Below the pieces are notes generated by a model. It worked only from the letters and a program-made list of their open reading frames with translations, was not told the origin of the DNA and did not search any database. A stretch of 64,000 nucleotides of DNA from RHLJ01 sp965247355. GTDB lineage: Bacteria > Bacteroidota > Rhodothermia > Balneolales > Balneolaceae. The stretch is taken from the NCBI GenBank assembly GCA_965247355.1, contig OZ252011.1:2418001-2482000 (forward strand), written 5' to 3'. Position numbers and translations under genes: made by a program. Of the stretch, positions 26,183-35,444 are shown in pieces; within the stretch, counting starts at the first letter, position 1, and each line of letters begins with the position of its first letter.

Positions 26183-26991
26183 CCAAAAACTCCTACTAGT
26201 AACCTTCCAGCCATAATTAATGCTAGTAACGCAAAACCCCATTGCAGGTATTTTCGGTTTATTTTGTGATTGAGGAATGCGCCTCCGAATCCCCCGATTA
26301 AACCACCACTCGCAAGTGGTAAAGCTGCTCCGAAATCCACGAAACCTAATGTAAACTCTGTGATTCCTGATGTTGTGTTTTCTGTCAACGCGAGTTGAAT
26401 GACTCCGGAAGTAATCAGAATTGTCATTCCAAGCTGGGAAACGCTTACTGCTTTACGGAAGGGTTGCTTGTAAAAAAGATTCATAATTGGCACCATTATT
26501 CCCCCTCCTCCTACGCCTGCCAGTGAGGCTATGAATCCACCAGCACCTCCTGTGACAAAAAGCTGTGGAAGCTTTAATTCTGAGAATTCTCTCTCCGATT
26601 CTCTGGAAGTATCCTTCCCTCTCCTAAACATCATAAATGCAGCGTAAAGCAACATCAGGCTAAAGAAAATTACAAACTCTTCCCGGCTGTAATATTTCGA
26701 AGTAAGAACTAATTTACCCAACGTTATTCCAAGCGCTCCTAACAGACCAAGCTTAATTCCTTCTTCCCAGAAAATATTATTCTGAAGATACTGTCTCACT
26801 GTACTGCTACCTGCCGCTATTAATGTACAGAATAGTCCGGAAGCAACTGACCATTGTACCGAGTTTTCAACTCCGGCTCCTTCAAATAAAAAGAAGAGTA
26901 CGGGAGTAAAAATGATTCCTCCTCCGACTCCCATCAACCCTGCGATCAGTCCTGCTACAAGTCCGATTATAAGTAAAACGAAAAGTTCCAC
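26179..26991 (-). CDS. TauE/SafE family sulfite/organosulfonate-type permease
   Basis: The 270-residue membrane protein has about eight membrane segments in two repeats, each beginning with a glycine-rich GxxxGxGGGxxxxP motif (LMGVGGGIIFTPVL and LAGVGGGGIMVPIM), the TauE/SafE signature. Members export sulfite, sulfonates or related anions; the substrate cannot be read here. It starts with GTG, sharing one base with the stop of the upstream phzF-like gene, so the two form an operon. Confidence 0.88.
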   Translation of the reverse strand: MELFVLLIIGLVAGLIAGLMGVGGGIIFTPVLFFLFEGAGVENSVQWSVASGLFCTLIAAGSSTVRQYLQNNIFWEEGIKLGLLGALGITLGKLVLTSKYYSREEFVIFFSLMLLYAAFMMFRRGKDTSRESEREFSELKLPQLFVTGGAGGFIASLAGVGGGGIMVPIMNLFYKQPFRKAVSVSQLGMTILITSGVIQLALTENTTSGITEFTLGFVDFGAALPLASGGLIGGFGGAFLNHKINRKYLQWGFALLALIMAGRLLVGVFG

Positions 26992-27773
26992 TAAACCTCA
27001 ATCTCCCCTCTTAAGTAGGTTACTGCCTTGCCCAGAATTTCTACGCGCTCTCCTTTATCACGAACAGTTAATTCGCCGAGACGCTCAGAAATTTGTCGGG
27101 CTTTCATCTCGGTTTTACCCAATCGTTCAGACCAATAGGGAGTCAGATTAGTATGTGCTGAACCTGTTACCGGATCTTCATCGATATCATGCTGGGGAGC
27201 AAAAAAACGTGATACAAAATCGACTTCGTTTCCCGGTGCTGTTACTATAATCCCCCGGGCATTAACTTCTGATAGCAATCTGAAATCAGGGTAAAGGTTT
27301 GCTACTTCTTTCTCGGATTCCAGAACAACCATATAATCATCTGATTTATAAGTATGTGATGTGGGTTTAATTCCCAATGCCTGAAAAAGAATGGGGGGTG
27401 CTTCTGCCTGAGGCATTTTATCGGAAGGAAAGTCCATAAGCAGTTGATCACCATCTTTTTTTACGACAAGCCTTCCACTCCTAGTTTCGAAGTTAATTTC
27501 TTCTTTATCGTATCCTAGTTCTTCAAATAAAATGTGTGCAGTAGCCAGAGTAGCATGCCCGCATAAATCAACCTCTGCAGCTGGTGTGAACCACCTGAGT
27601 CCATACACATCTCCCTCTCTTACAAAAAAAGCTGTTTCAGAAAGGTTATTCTCTTTGGCGATATTAATCATCAATTCATCACTGATCCACTCTTTCAGCG
27701 GACACACTGCCGCCGGATTACCACCAAATAAAGTTTCTGTAAAAGCATCTGCCTGATATATCTCAATTTTCAT
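26991..27773 (-). CDS. PhzF family isomerase/epimerase
   Basis: From the ATG at 27773 the protein has 260 residues and starts MKIEIYQADAFTETLFGGNPAAV, the usual PhzF opening. The catalytic glutamate is Glu46 in NLSETAFF, and the DEDPVTGSAH motif near residue 190 is intact. PhzF-fold enzymes are cofactor-free isomerases with varied small substrates. An ATG at 27785 or 27830 is possible, but the family start fits 27773. It is cotranscribed with a TauE-type permease. Confidence 0.88.
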   Translation of the reverse strand: MKIEIYQADAFTETLFGGNPAAVCPLKEWISDELMINIAKENNLSETAFFVREGDVYGLRWFTPAAEVDLCGHATLATAHILFEELGYDKEEINFETRSGRLVVKKDGDQLLMDFPSDKMPQAEAPPILFQALGIKPTSHTYKSDDYMVVLESEKEVANLYPDFRLLSEVNARGIIVTAPGNEVDFVSRFFAPQHDIDEDPVTGSAHTNLTPYWSERLGKTEMKARQISERLGELTVRDKGERVEILGKAVTYLRGEIEV

Positions 27774-27847
27774 AAGGCTCTCCATATTTTGATCTTCTGA
27801 TAATGTAGAAGCATTTATGGAGGGATACAAAGATGGGATTTTTATTT

Positions 27848-27960
27848 GTTGTCATGCTGAACTCGATTCAGCATCTGTGAGGATAAAAGCGTTGTTCTGG
27901 AAAAGAGCTTCATCAAAGTTCCGCTCACTACAGATCCCGGATCAAGTCCGGGATGACAAC
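27848..27960. repeat. REP-like element with GTTGTCAT/ATGACAAC ends
   Basis: Perfect 8-base inverted ends (27848-27855 and 27953-27960) enclose two hairpins: ATGCTGAA/TTCAGCAT (about 27854-27874) and ATCCCGGA/TCCGGGAT (27934-27954). The middle holds CATCAAAGTTC, also present at two places after era. It lies between the phzF-like and mutS2 genes and shares its end signature with the repeat at 4803-4874. Confidence 0.65.
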
Positions 27961-28042
27961 TTTGTAAACTAAAGTATTCTCCAAAAACATTGATCGAAAT
28001 CCTTCTTAATTAGGTTTATCTTTACCATATCAAAAACAGATC

Positions 28043-30451
28043 ATGCAATTATATCCGTCATCCATATTAGAAAAGCTGGGCTTCGAACAACTTCGAAAGG
28101 CAACCCTTGATGCGGCGCAGTCTGAACGTTCGTTCGAGATGATAGAAGAACTACATCCAACCAGTAGTACAGAACGGGTAAAAGTGCTTTTAGCTCAAAC
28201 CCGGGAAATGATGGATGTACTTCGCGATCCTGACCCATTTCCGCTTGGTGAACTTCCTGATGTAAGAGATTTTCTGATCACTTCAAAGGGTGAAGGAAGT
28301 ATCATCCCTCTTTCTGCTTTCCCATATATTCTTGGGATTTGCAGTTCTGCTCGTTTGATAAAGAAATTTTTTAAAGCCCGAACTGAGCACAATCCTACAC
28401 TCTACTCTATTTCTGAACAACTGATTCCACTAAAAGAGCTCGAAGCTTCCATCAAACAAAAAGTAACCGATGGCGGTCAGCTTAAAGATGATGCAAGCCC
28501 GGAATTGAAATCTGTTCGGAAGCGATTGAATGGGAAACGAAATGAGCTTCGTACTACCATCAACAAGTTGATGCGAAATGCCAATAAAGATGGCATGACT
28601 TCAGATGAAGGAGCTACGATCAGAAATGGCCGAATGGTGATTCCGATACTTGCAGAGTATAAGCGAAAGATTCCGGGTTTTATACATGATGTATCTTCTA
28701 CCGGGCAAACAGTATATCTGGAACCGGCTGAAGCACTTCATTTAAATAATGAAATCCGTCAATTTGAAATTGAGGAACAGCGTGAAATAGAACGAATTTT
28801 AAGAGAACTCACCAAGCACGTCCGGCAAAATGCGACATATATTTCTCAGAATATTGAAGCCCTCGCTGAACTGGATGTGATTGCTGCCAAGGCAAAAATT
28901 TCTATTAAGCTGGAAGGCGAAATTCCTGTCACAACTTCTAATGGAAGATTGAAACTGAAAGAGGCTTTTAATGCTAATCTGAAACTAAAAAACCTTTCTC
29001 TTAAGAAAGACGAAAGAGAAAAAATTATTCCTCTCTTCATGGATTTGGATGAAGAGGAACGCTGCCTGATGATTACTGGTCCGAATGCCGGAGGTAAATC
29101 CGTAGCAATGAAAACTGTTGGGATTTCGGCGTTAATGAATCAAACCGGATATGCTATTCCTGCAGATCCGACTTCTGAACTTCCGGTTTTCTCGGGAGTA
29201 TTTGTGGATCTGGGTGATGACCAGTCCATTGAAAATGATTTGAGTACTTTTTCTTCGCGACTGCAGTGGATGAGGGAAACCCAGAAGAAGTTCCACCCCG
29301 GAAGTCTGATATTGATTGATGAAGCCGCTGCTGGAACAGATCCGGAAGAAGGCGGTTCTCTATTCCAGGCTTTTATTGAGTACTTACTGGACAAAGATTG
29401 CAAAGTGCTTGTCACCACTCACCACGGGTCGCTGAAAGTGTTTGCCCACGAGCATCCATTAGCTGTGAATGGCTCTATGGAATTTGACCAGGCTACGCTC
29501 TCCCCTACTTATAAATTCAAAAAAGGAATTCCAGGAAGTAGCTACGCTTTTGAAATTGCTGAACGGATGAATCTGAATTCGGGTATTCTTAAAAGATCCA
29601 GAGACTTGCTGGGTGAACAAAAGAATAAAATGGAGTCTTTGATCACTGAGCTGGAAACGAAAACTCAGCAAGCAGATGAACTCAAAGCTAAGTTTGAGAA
29701 CCTTAAATCCAAAGCTGAAACTGATAGAAACAGATATCTGAATAAGCTTGACGGCATCAATCGTGAAAAAGATAAAATCCGGGAGAAAGCACTGATTGAG
29801 GCTAAATCAATCATGGATAAAGCCAATAAAAAAGTAGAACAAGCTGTTGAACAAATCATTGTAAAAAATCAGGCTGATAAGGATCAGATTAAAGATATTC
29901 GAAGAAATATTGATCAGGAAAAATCAGCGATTGAAGGTAGTCTGGAAGAAGTAAAAGAGAAAAGGGAAGCTAAATTCAAGAAGAGTAAACATCCTCCGAA
30001 AGTAGGAGATTATGTCCGTTTTCTGGATGGAAATACTACCGGAGAGTTGATTGAGCATAAAGGGAATAATGCCACCGTTCAGGCTGATGGTCTCCGGCTA
30101 AGAACCAAGTACAAAAATCTGGTTAAGGTGGACCCTCCCAAAAAGAAAGAAAAGAAGAAAGCCCGTTCTGCAGTAATGGTCGGGGATTCTGATTTCATGA
30201 AAGGTACGCTTTCACCACGGCTTGATCTGAGAGGGAAACGGGCAGACGAAGCACTGAATGAAGTGACCCACTATTTAGATAAAGCGGTATTCCGTGGACT
30301 CAATCAGGTGGAAATTGTACATGGCAAGGGAGATGGAATTCTCAAAGACCAAATCCATAAATACCTAAAAGACCGAACTGAAGTGAAAAAATATAAATTA
30401 GCGAACGAAGATTTCGGTGGGGCGGGGGTTACTTTGGTAATTCTTAAATAA
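28043..30451 (+). CDS. mutS2: Endonuclease MutS2
   Basis: The 802-residue protein has the MutS core and clamp regions, the ABC-type ATPase with Walker A GPNAGGKS (346-353) and the motif LIDEAAAGTDPEEG, a long charged coiled coil (about 530-640), and a C-terminal Smr nuclease domain with LDLRG and HGKGDGIL. It lacks the mismatch-binding domain of MutS. MutS2 proteins act on recombination intermediates or on collided ribosomes. The length is standard for the family. Confidence 0.95.
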   Translation: MQLYPSSILEKLGFEQLRKATLDAAQSERSFEMIEELHPTSSTERVKVLLAQTREMMDVLRDPDPFPLGELPDVRDFLITSKGEGSIIPLSAFPYILGICSSARLIKKFFKARTEHNPTLYSISEQLIPLKELEASIKQKVTDGGQLKDDASPELKSVRKRLNGKRNELRTTINKLMRNANKDGMTSDEGATIRNGRMVIPILAEYKRKIPGFIHDVSSTGQTVYLEPAEALHLNNEIRQFEIEEQREIERILRELTKHVRQNATYISQNIEALAELDVIAAKAKISIKLEGEIPVTTSNGRLKLKEAFNANLKLKNLSLKKDEREKIIPLFMDLDEEERCLMITGPNAGGKSVAMKTVGISALMNQTGYAIPADPTSELPVFSGVFVDLGDDQSIENDLSTFSSRLQWMRETQKKFHPGSLILIDEAAAGTDPEEGGSLFQAFIEYLLDKDCKVLVTTHHGSLKVFAHEHPLAVNGSMEFDQATLSPTYKFKKGIPGSSYAFEIAERMNLNSGILKRSRDLLGEQKNKMESLITELETKTQQADELKAKFENLKSKAETDRNRYLNKLDGINREKDKIREKALIEAKSIMDKANKKVEQAVEQIIVKNQADKDQIKDIRRNIDQEKSAIEGSLEEVKEKREAKFKKSKHPPKVGDYVRFLDGNTTGELIEHKGNNATVQADGLRLRTKYKNLVKVDPPKKKEKKKARSAVMVGDSDFMKGTLSPRLDLRGKRADEALNEVTHYLDKAVFRGLNQVEIVHGKGDGILKDQIHKYLKDRTEVKKYKLANEDFGGAGVTLVILK

Positions 30452-30498
30452 TCAATATTCAACGCTCCATGAACATTGAGCAATGAATATTGATTATT
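30447..30498. terminator. Palindrome spanning two convergent stop codons
   Basis: ATAATCAATATTCA (30448-30461) pairs perfectly with 30484-30497, with an inner GCTC/GAGC pair (30464-30467 with 30478-30481). It covers the mutS2 stop and the stop of the convergent gene at 30494. It may act as a two-way terminator, but no long T run is present. Confidence 0.45.
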
Positions 30499-30871
30499 GA
30501 ATATTGAACAGCCCTTCCTCTTCCAGCATCTCCATAGTCTCTACCGCATGTCTTAGATGAGGAATCACAATACTTCCACCAACCATTAAGGCTACATTCA
30601 AAGTGTCCGTTATTTCAGCTTTTGTTGAGCCGGTTTTAGCACATTGTTCCAGATGATAGTCAATACAGTCGTTACAGCGCAGAACGGTGGAAGCAACCAA
30701 TCCAAGTAACTCCTTCGTTTTGGAATCCAGTGCTCCATCTTTGTATGTGTTGGTGTCCATATTAAAGAAGCGTTTGATTCCAAGGTGGTCCAGATCAAAT
30801 ACTTTTTCGTTTTGTGCCGCTCTTCTTTCACGGAACTCTTGCAGTCGGTTTTTGTCTTCTGAATTTGACAT
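30494..30871 (-). CDS. Carboxymuconolactone decarboxylase/AhpD-like protein
   Basis: From the ATG at 30871 the protein has 125 residues. A longer frame upstream (to 31048) encodes an atypical N-terminal extension and is not used. The AhpD-type motif Cys66-xx-Cys69-xxx-His73 (CNDCIDYH) is intact, so a thiol peroxidase-linked role is likely. Proteins of this type form small helical oligomers. It is transcribed towards mutS2 and away from the SGNH hydrolase. Confidence 0.85.
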   Translation of the reverse strand: MSNSEDKNRLQEFRERRAAQNEKVFDLDHLGIKRFFNMDTNTYKDGALDSKTKELLGLVASTVLRCNDCIDYHLEQCAKTGSTKAEITDTLNVALMVGGSIVIPHLRHAVETMEMLEEEGLFNIQ

Positions 30872-31063
30872 AGTAATACTTTTAAATGATTGCGAAGAAG
30901 GTACGTAGTATCTGATCAGAATAGAATACTTAATTAAACATAGTTTTCCCTGAATAGTCATCCAAAACTTAGCCAGAAACATTTTGTGCTTTCCCGATTT
31001 AGTGGCAAATTTCAAGGAATTAATACACACCCCTAAATCCCCTCTCAAGAGGGGACTTTATTT

Positions 31064-32566
31064 ATGTTCGGAAAAAAGCAGCCTAAACATAAGCTTGTCG
31101 TTTTTGGAGACAGCCTTTCCCAGGGCTTTAATAATGGAGGTATTTATCGTACCGATATTAACTTCCCTTCGTTTATACATCGTTGTTTCGATCCTGCTCC
31201 AAAATTTGATCAACCTTCTTTTACTGCTCAGGCAGGAATCCCCTTAAACCTGGAAGTTCTTCTTCGGGGTTTATCTGATGAATTTGGTGACGAAGTTGAA
31301 TGGAGTGAGTTTGCAGGTGCAGCATCTCATACTTTTAAGACACTCAAACGAATAAAAAAATACTGGGAAGGCGGGCTGAAAGATTTGAGTGTCAATCAAG
31401 ACACCCCCTACCATAATCAGGCTATTTGGGGGCTAGCGGTAAACGATTCCTGGATGGTGAATGAAAAGAACAGTCGGGAGTTTATTGAAGAGCATAAAGA
31501 ACGCTACTCTGTCTTCGGGTTTCTCCCCGAACATGCAAAGTTTATAACTTCAAGACTGGTACTTAATCCACGACTTACTCCTGAATTTGAGGAGAATACT
31601 CAACTTAAAAATGTAGAAATCCTCCAACAGGATGGCGGTATTGAAAACCTGATTGTCTGCCTGGGACATAATAACGCTTTGGGAGCCGTAGTAAATCTGA
31701 ATCTGACTTGGTCAGAGGAAAAGGATCTGGAATCATTCATGGCATTCCGAAAACACTCCATCTACCGTCCTGAACATTTTGAGATGGAATACCGAAAGCT
31801 GGCTGAAAAAGTAAAAAGTATTGGGGCACAACGCGTTTTTGTTCCAACTATACCCTATCCAACCATTCCACCGGTGTGTCGCGGTGTGAATTCAGAGTTC
31901 TCAAGTAACCACCTTGGCTACTTCGATTATTATACTCGTTTCTGGATTTGGGATGAAGATTTCGATCCAGAAAAACATCCTCATCTAACCAAAGATGAAG
32001 CCATCCAAATCGATTTCGCTGTGGATGAATTCAATTCCATTATTCGTAAAGTAGCCCGGGAATATGGATGGTTTGTTGTTCCAATGGCCAAAAATGTAGC
32101 CAGTATGGCACGTCGACGTTTAGGTGGCGAGTTGCTGAGAAGTTACCCTGATGATTTTGTTGCTGCACTGAATCGTAATCCCAAAACGGAACATCTGGTT
32201 GACGAAAATAATGAGGCTCTTCTGACAACAGATTTTGTCAGAGTTAATAAAGAAACGGGCAAATTGTATAAAGGTGGAATTTTCAGTCTGGATGGTCTCC
32301 ATCCTACTACTATTGGCTATGGATTAATGGCAAATGTATATCGTGAGGTAATGCGTAAAGCCGGAGTTAAATTTCAAAAACCCATGGATTGGGATTATAT
32401 CATTCAGGAAGACTCCCTGATTACAAATCCACCAGCCTTACTTTCTGAACTAAGACTAGTGCTCCGATATCTTGCGATGGGTAGTCAAGAGCGATTTCTC
32501 AAAGTTGGAAAAGGCATTTTTACCCAGATGATGGAGCTAGTTTCGACCGGGAAAAATCAGCAATAA
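31064..32566 (+). CDS. SGNH/GDSL-type hydrolase
   Basis: The 500-residue protein shows SGNH blocks in order: FGDSLSQG near residue 14 (nucleophile Ser in GDS), the GHNN Asn block at about residue 204, and DGLHPTTIGY near residue 412 with Asp and His. No signal peptide is seen. The spacing is larger than in simple GDSL lipases, so extra domains are inserted. Substrate (an ester or acetyl group) unknown. Confidence 0.82.
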   Translation: MFGKKQPKHKLVVFGDSLSQGFNNGGIYRTDINFPSFIHRCFDPAPKFDQPSFTAQAGIPLNLEVLLRGLSDEFGDEVEWSEFAGAASHTFKTLKRIKKYWEGGLKDLSVNQDTPYHNQAIWGLAVNDSWMVNEKNSREFIEEHKERYSVFGFLPEHAKFITSRLVLNPRLTPEFEENTQLKNVEILQQDGGIENLIVCLGHNNALGAVVNLNLTWSEEKDLESFMAFRKHSIYRPEHFEMEYRKLAEKVKSIGAQRVFVPTIPYPTIPPVCRGVNSEFSSNHLGYFDYYTRFWIWDEDFDPEKHPHLTKDEAIQIDFAVDEFNSIIRKVAREYGWFVVPMAKNVASMARRRLGGELLRSYPDDFVAALNRNPKTEHLVDENNEALLTTDFVRVNKETGKLYKGGIFSLDGLHPTTIGYGLMANVYREVMRKAGVKFQKPMDWDYIIQEDSLITNPPALLSELRLVLRYLAMGSQERFLKVGKGIFTQMMELVSTGKNQQ

Positions 32567-32592
32567 AAAAGCCCCGCTAACTAACGTGGCTC
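32567..32592 (-). terminator. Hairpin with T run on the minus strand
   Basis: Read on the minus strand, AGCC(A)CG and CG(G)GGCT flank a TTAGTTAG loop and are followed by six T residues (A run at 32566-32571). It fits termination of a minus-strand transcript entering from 32620-32757. Confidence 0.45.
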
Positions 32593-32619
32593 GTTTCTAT
32601 GAGAATTGGAACTAGTGGA

Positions 32620-32757
32620 TTATCCAATTTTCATGTCATCTATAAAGTCATTGAAACTATCTTCAAAATCTTCCATGCTTTCAGAAAAAATTTCTCTGGC
32701 TTCTTCCCAGTTATCTTTGGTTTCTTCTTTTAATAGTCTGATTTTATTTCTTCATAA
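32620..32757 (-). pseudogene. Small charged-helix protein, probably start-frameshifted
   Basis: The minus strand holds an open frame of 44 codons (32751-32620) encoding an acidic helical peptide that includes ETKDNWEEAREIF and ends DDMKIG. It has no start codon before an internal ATG. An ATG AAG AAA at 32757 would join it if one base were removed. A terminator-like hairpin follows. No family recognised. Confidence 0.35.
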
Positions 32758-32814
32758 AATCTTCACATAAAAAACCGATTTTCACGCCAAATTTTTTTTT
32801 AAAGAACTAACTAC

Positions 32815-33906
32815 ATGAAATATCTTTCTATTTTTTTGTTATCGGTAGCATTCATCAGCTGCACATCAGAACCCAAAGAAACTCCTTATAATCCGGAAGC
32901 AGATACCTTGAAATACCCGGATGAAGTACACTTTCAAAATGTTAAACAGCATACTTTTGGAGCAAATAATGCTGAGGCATATTGGGGATTTGAAGACACC
33001 AAATTGATTTTTCAATCAGATAATCCTGCCTGGGGAGCGGACTGTGATCAAATTTATTACATGGATGCAACTACTCCTAAAGATGAAGACTTCATGCCTA
33101 CTATGATTAGTACCGGAACCGGGCGTACTACCTGTTCTTTCTTCCTTCCTGGTGATACTACCTTTGTATATGGCTCTACTCATTTAGCCAATGAAGCATG
33201 CCCTGAAGTTCCTGAGAGAGGTCCTAACGGAGCTTATGTTTGGCCGATTTATGAAGGATATGATATTTTTAAAGCTAACCTCGAAGGTGAGATCATTGCA
33301 AATCTTACTCCTGATTCTCCGGGATATGACGCTGAGGCAACCCTTTCTCCTGATGGAACCAAAATTGTATTTACTTCCATGAGAACCGGCGATCTTGAGT
33401 TGTTCATTATGAATACTGATGGATCGGATGTAGTACAGATTACCGATGAATTAGGATATGACGGAGGAGCTTTTTTCTCTCCGGATGGTAATCAATTAGT
33501 ATTCCGATCTTCCCGACCCAAAACTCCTGAGGAAATTGAGAAGTATACTTCTCTGCTTGAGGAAGGCTTGGTAGAACCAACTGATATGGAGCTTTATGTA
33601 GTGAATGTAGATGGAACGGGGCTTCGTCAAATTACTGATCTTGGTAATGCAAACTGGGCACCTTACTTCCACCCTTCCGGTGAAAAGATCCTGTTTGCTT
33701 CTAATCATGCTTCCGAGCGTGGATTCCCATTTAATCTATATATGATTAATGTAGACGGAACGGGGCTTAAGCAGGTTTCCTTCGACCCAACTTTCGATTC
33801 TTTCCCAATGTTCTCATACGATGGCAAGAAAGTAGTTTTTGCTTCAAACCGGTTTAATGGCGGCGACCGGTCTACTAACGTATTTATCGCCGACTGGGTA
33901 GATTAG
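32815..33906 (+). CDS. TolB-like (PD40 repeat) lipoprotein
   Basis: The 363-residue protein has a lipoprotein signal with lipobox FISC (Cys16). Repeats of the type SPDGTKIVFTS..D.ELFIMNTDGS recur from about residue 175 to 350, the PD40/WD40-like blades of TolB and DPP-type propellers. No peptidase domain follows, so it is a stand-alone propeller, likely exposed in the periplasm or at the outer membrane. Function unknown. Confidence 0.85.
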   Translation: MKYLSIFLLSVAFISCTSEPKETPYNPEADTLKYPDEVHFQNVKQHTFGANNAEAYWGFEDTKLIFQSDNPAWGADCDQIYYMDATTPKDEDFMPTMISTGTGRTTCSFFLPGDTTFVYGSTHLANEACPEVPERGPNGAYVWPIYEGYDIFKANLEGEIIANLTPDSPGYDAEATLSPDGTKIVFTSMRTGDLELFIMNTDGSDVVQITDELGYDGGAFFSPDGNQLVFRSSRPKTPEEIEKYTSLLEEGLVEPTDMELYVVNVDGTGLRQITDLGNANWAPYFHPSGEKILFASNHASERGFPFNLYMINVDGTGLKQVSFDPTFDSFPMFSYDGKKVVFASNRFNGGDRSTNVFIADWVD

Positions 33907-33920
33907 ATTTTCTACCGGAA

Positions 33921-33957
33921 ATAAATGCCCAAAGATTTGATTTTTGGGCATTTAAAT
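33921..33957. terminator. Bidirectional terminator between convergent genes
   Basis: TAAATGCCCAAA pairs with TTTGGGCATTTA around a short loop, with T-rich ends on both strands. It separates the TolB-like gene from the esterase gene. Confidence 0.8.
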
Positions 33958-33958
33958 A

Positions 33959-34822
33959 TCAATATTGGCGAAAACCTTGAGATACAAAATGGAGTACTTC
34001 TGGTAAAGATTCTCTCCAATAGGTCCAGTTATGAGCTCCTTCCCGTACTCTGTACTCATGCGGGACTTGCTTCTTTTTCATTGCAATGTGAATGAGTGAA
34101 TTTCCTTCGTAAAGAAAATCATCATCTCCACAGTCTATGTACCAACGAACACTATTTTTTTGTTCATCAGGCATATTTTGAACTAGTTCGATTGCGCTGT
34201 GATATTTATAATAAGCCTCTGCCTGTTCATCAGAAACCCCTTCAACATTTCTTATCTGGTTTTTGAATTGATTTAAACTTAAAGGACCAACATATGCACT
34301 TAAAGGGGCCGCAGAAGAAAACAAATCAGGTCTGTGAAGTGCATACATAAAAGAACCTCCGCCTCCCATAGAAAGCCCAGCAACTGCACGATATCTTTTC
34401 TCCTTTTTAATACGATAGGTACTTTCAACATGGGGCATTAATTCTTCAAAAAAGAAATCTTCATATCTCCAATTTCCACTCAAATCATTAAAATAGCCAC
34501 GTTGACCGGTATCAGCATCCGGCATAATAATAATCATCGGCGTAGCAGTGCCGTCTTTTATGGCATTGTCAGTAATTCGAAGAACTTCTCCAAACTGCAC
34601 CCATCCGGCTTGATCATCTCCTGCTCCATGTAGCAAATACATAACCGGATAACTCCGCTCTGATGTTTCATAATCCGGTGGTAAATAAACCGCAAATTTA
34701 CGCTCCATATCCAGTATTTCACTATCCATGGATAGGTTGTCGAATACTTTGCCATTTTGGGCTTGAACTGCTATTGGGATTATAAAAAGTAATATTAAAA
34801 TAGTGGTGATTAGCTTTTTCAT
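33959..34822 (-). CDS. Secreted esterase of the esterase D/feruloyl-esterase type
   Basis: The 287-residue protein has a signal peptide (cleavage after VQA, about residue 21) and an alpha/beta hydrolase fold. Visible are the oxyanion region LLHGAGDD, nucleophile Ser151 in GLSMGG, an Asp in CGDDDF near 230, and His264 in GAHNW. This matches the putative esterase family that includes acetyl-xylan and feruloyl esterases. The substrate is not known. Confidence 0.88.
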   Translation of the reverse strand: MKKLITTILILLFIIPIAVQAQNGKVFDNLSMDSEILDMERKFAVYLPPDYETSERSYPVMYLLHGAGDDQAGWVQFGEVLRITDNAIKDGTATPMIIIMPDADTGQRGYFNDLSGNWRYEDFFFEELMPHVESTYRIKKEKRYRAVAGLSMGGGGSFMYALHRPDLFSSAAPLSAYVGPLSLNQFKNQIRNVEGVSDEQAEAYYKYHSAIELVQNMPDEQKNSVRWYIDCGDDDFLYEGNSLIHIAMKKKQVPHEYRVREGAHNWTYWRESLPEVLHFVSQGFRQY

Positions 34823-34964
34823 AATGTATAAATACAGATATAGTTAGGTATTTGAATGTATGTAAATTTTCATGATCAAAAAGGCACATTATATTTTATC
34901 GTTTTGTGATAATTGAATGGGCTAAATTGATGATGTTATTTGAATAGATCATCAATCCGCTGTT

Positions 34965-35444
34965 ATGAAGTTTATTTTATCACTTATCATTTTTCTGGGA
35001 GGATTCACCTATGCACCTCCTAAGGTGAATAATTTCCGCCTCAAAAATCTTGATAACCGAACCACTTCCTATAAAGACATTAAGGGCGAACAGTTTACAG
35101 TGATTGATTTCTGGGCAACCTGGTGTAAACCCTGCATCAAATCAATTCCCAAATTGGTAGAAATGTCGGAAGAATTTGAAAGTCATGGAGTTAATTTTGT
35201 TGGGATTAGTATTGATGGCCCGCGAAATCTAGCTAAAGTAAAACCATTTGCGCGGTCGCTTGGAGTGACTTATCCCATTTTGTTAGACACCAATAGTGAA
35301 GTGATGGCAAAGTTAGGAGTAAGAGCTGTTCCTTCTTTACTCGTTATAAACAGCAATGATGAAATTGTGTATTTCCACGAAGGGTATAAACCAGGAGAAG
35401 AAATTGCAATTCGGGAAGAAATTGTAAAACTACTTGAGGAATGA
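34965..35444 (+). CDS. TlpA-like thioredoxin-fold protein
   Basis: The 159-residue protein has a short N-terminal hydrophobic segment and a thioredoxin-fold domain with the redox pair Cys54-KP-Cys57 in ATWCKPCIKS and the cis-proline region AVPSLLV. It is probably secreted and tethered in the periplasm. Its stop overlaps the start of the following barrel gene by four bases, so the two are likely made together. Confidence 0.87.
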   Translation: MKFILSLIIFLGGFTYAPPKVNNFRLKNLDNRTTSYKDIKGEQFTVIDFWATWCKPCIKSIPKLVEMSEEFESHGVNFVGISIDGPRNLAKVKPFARSLGVTYPILLDTNSEVMAKLGVRAVPSLLVINSNDEIVYFHEGYKPGEEIAIREEIVKLLEE

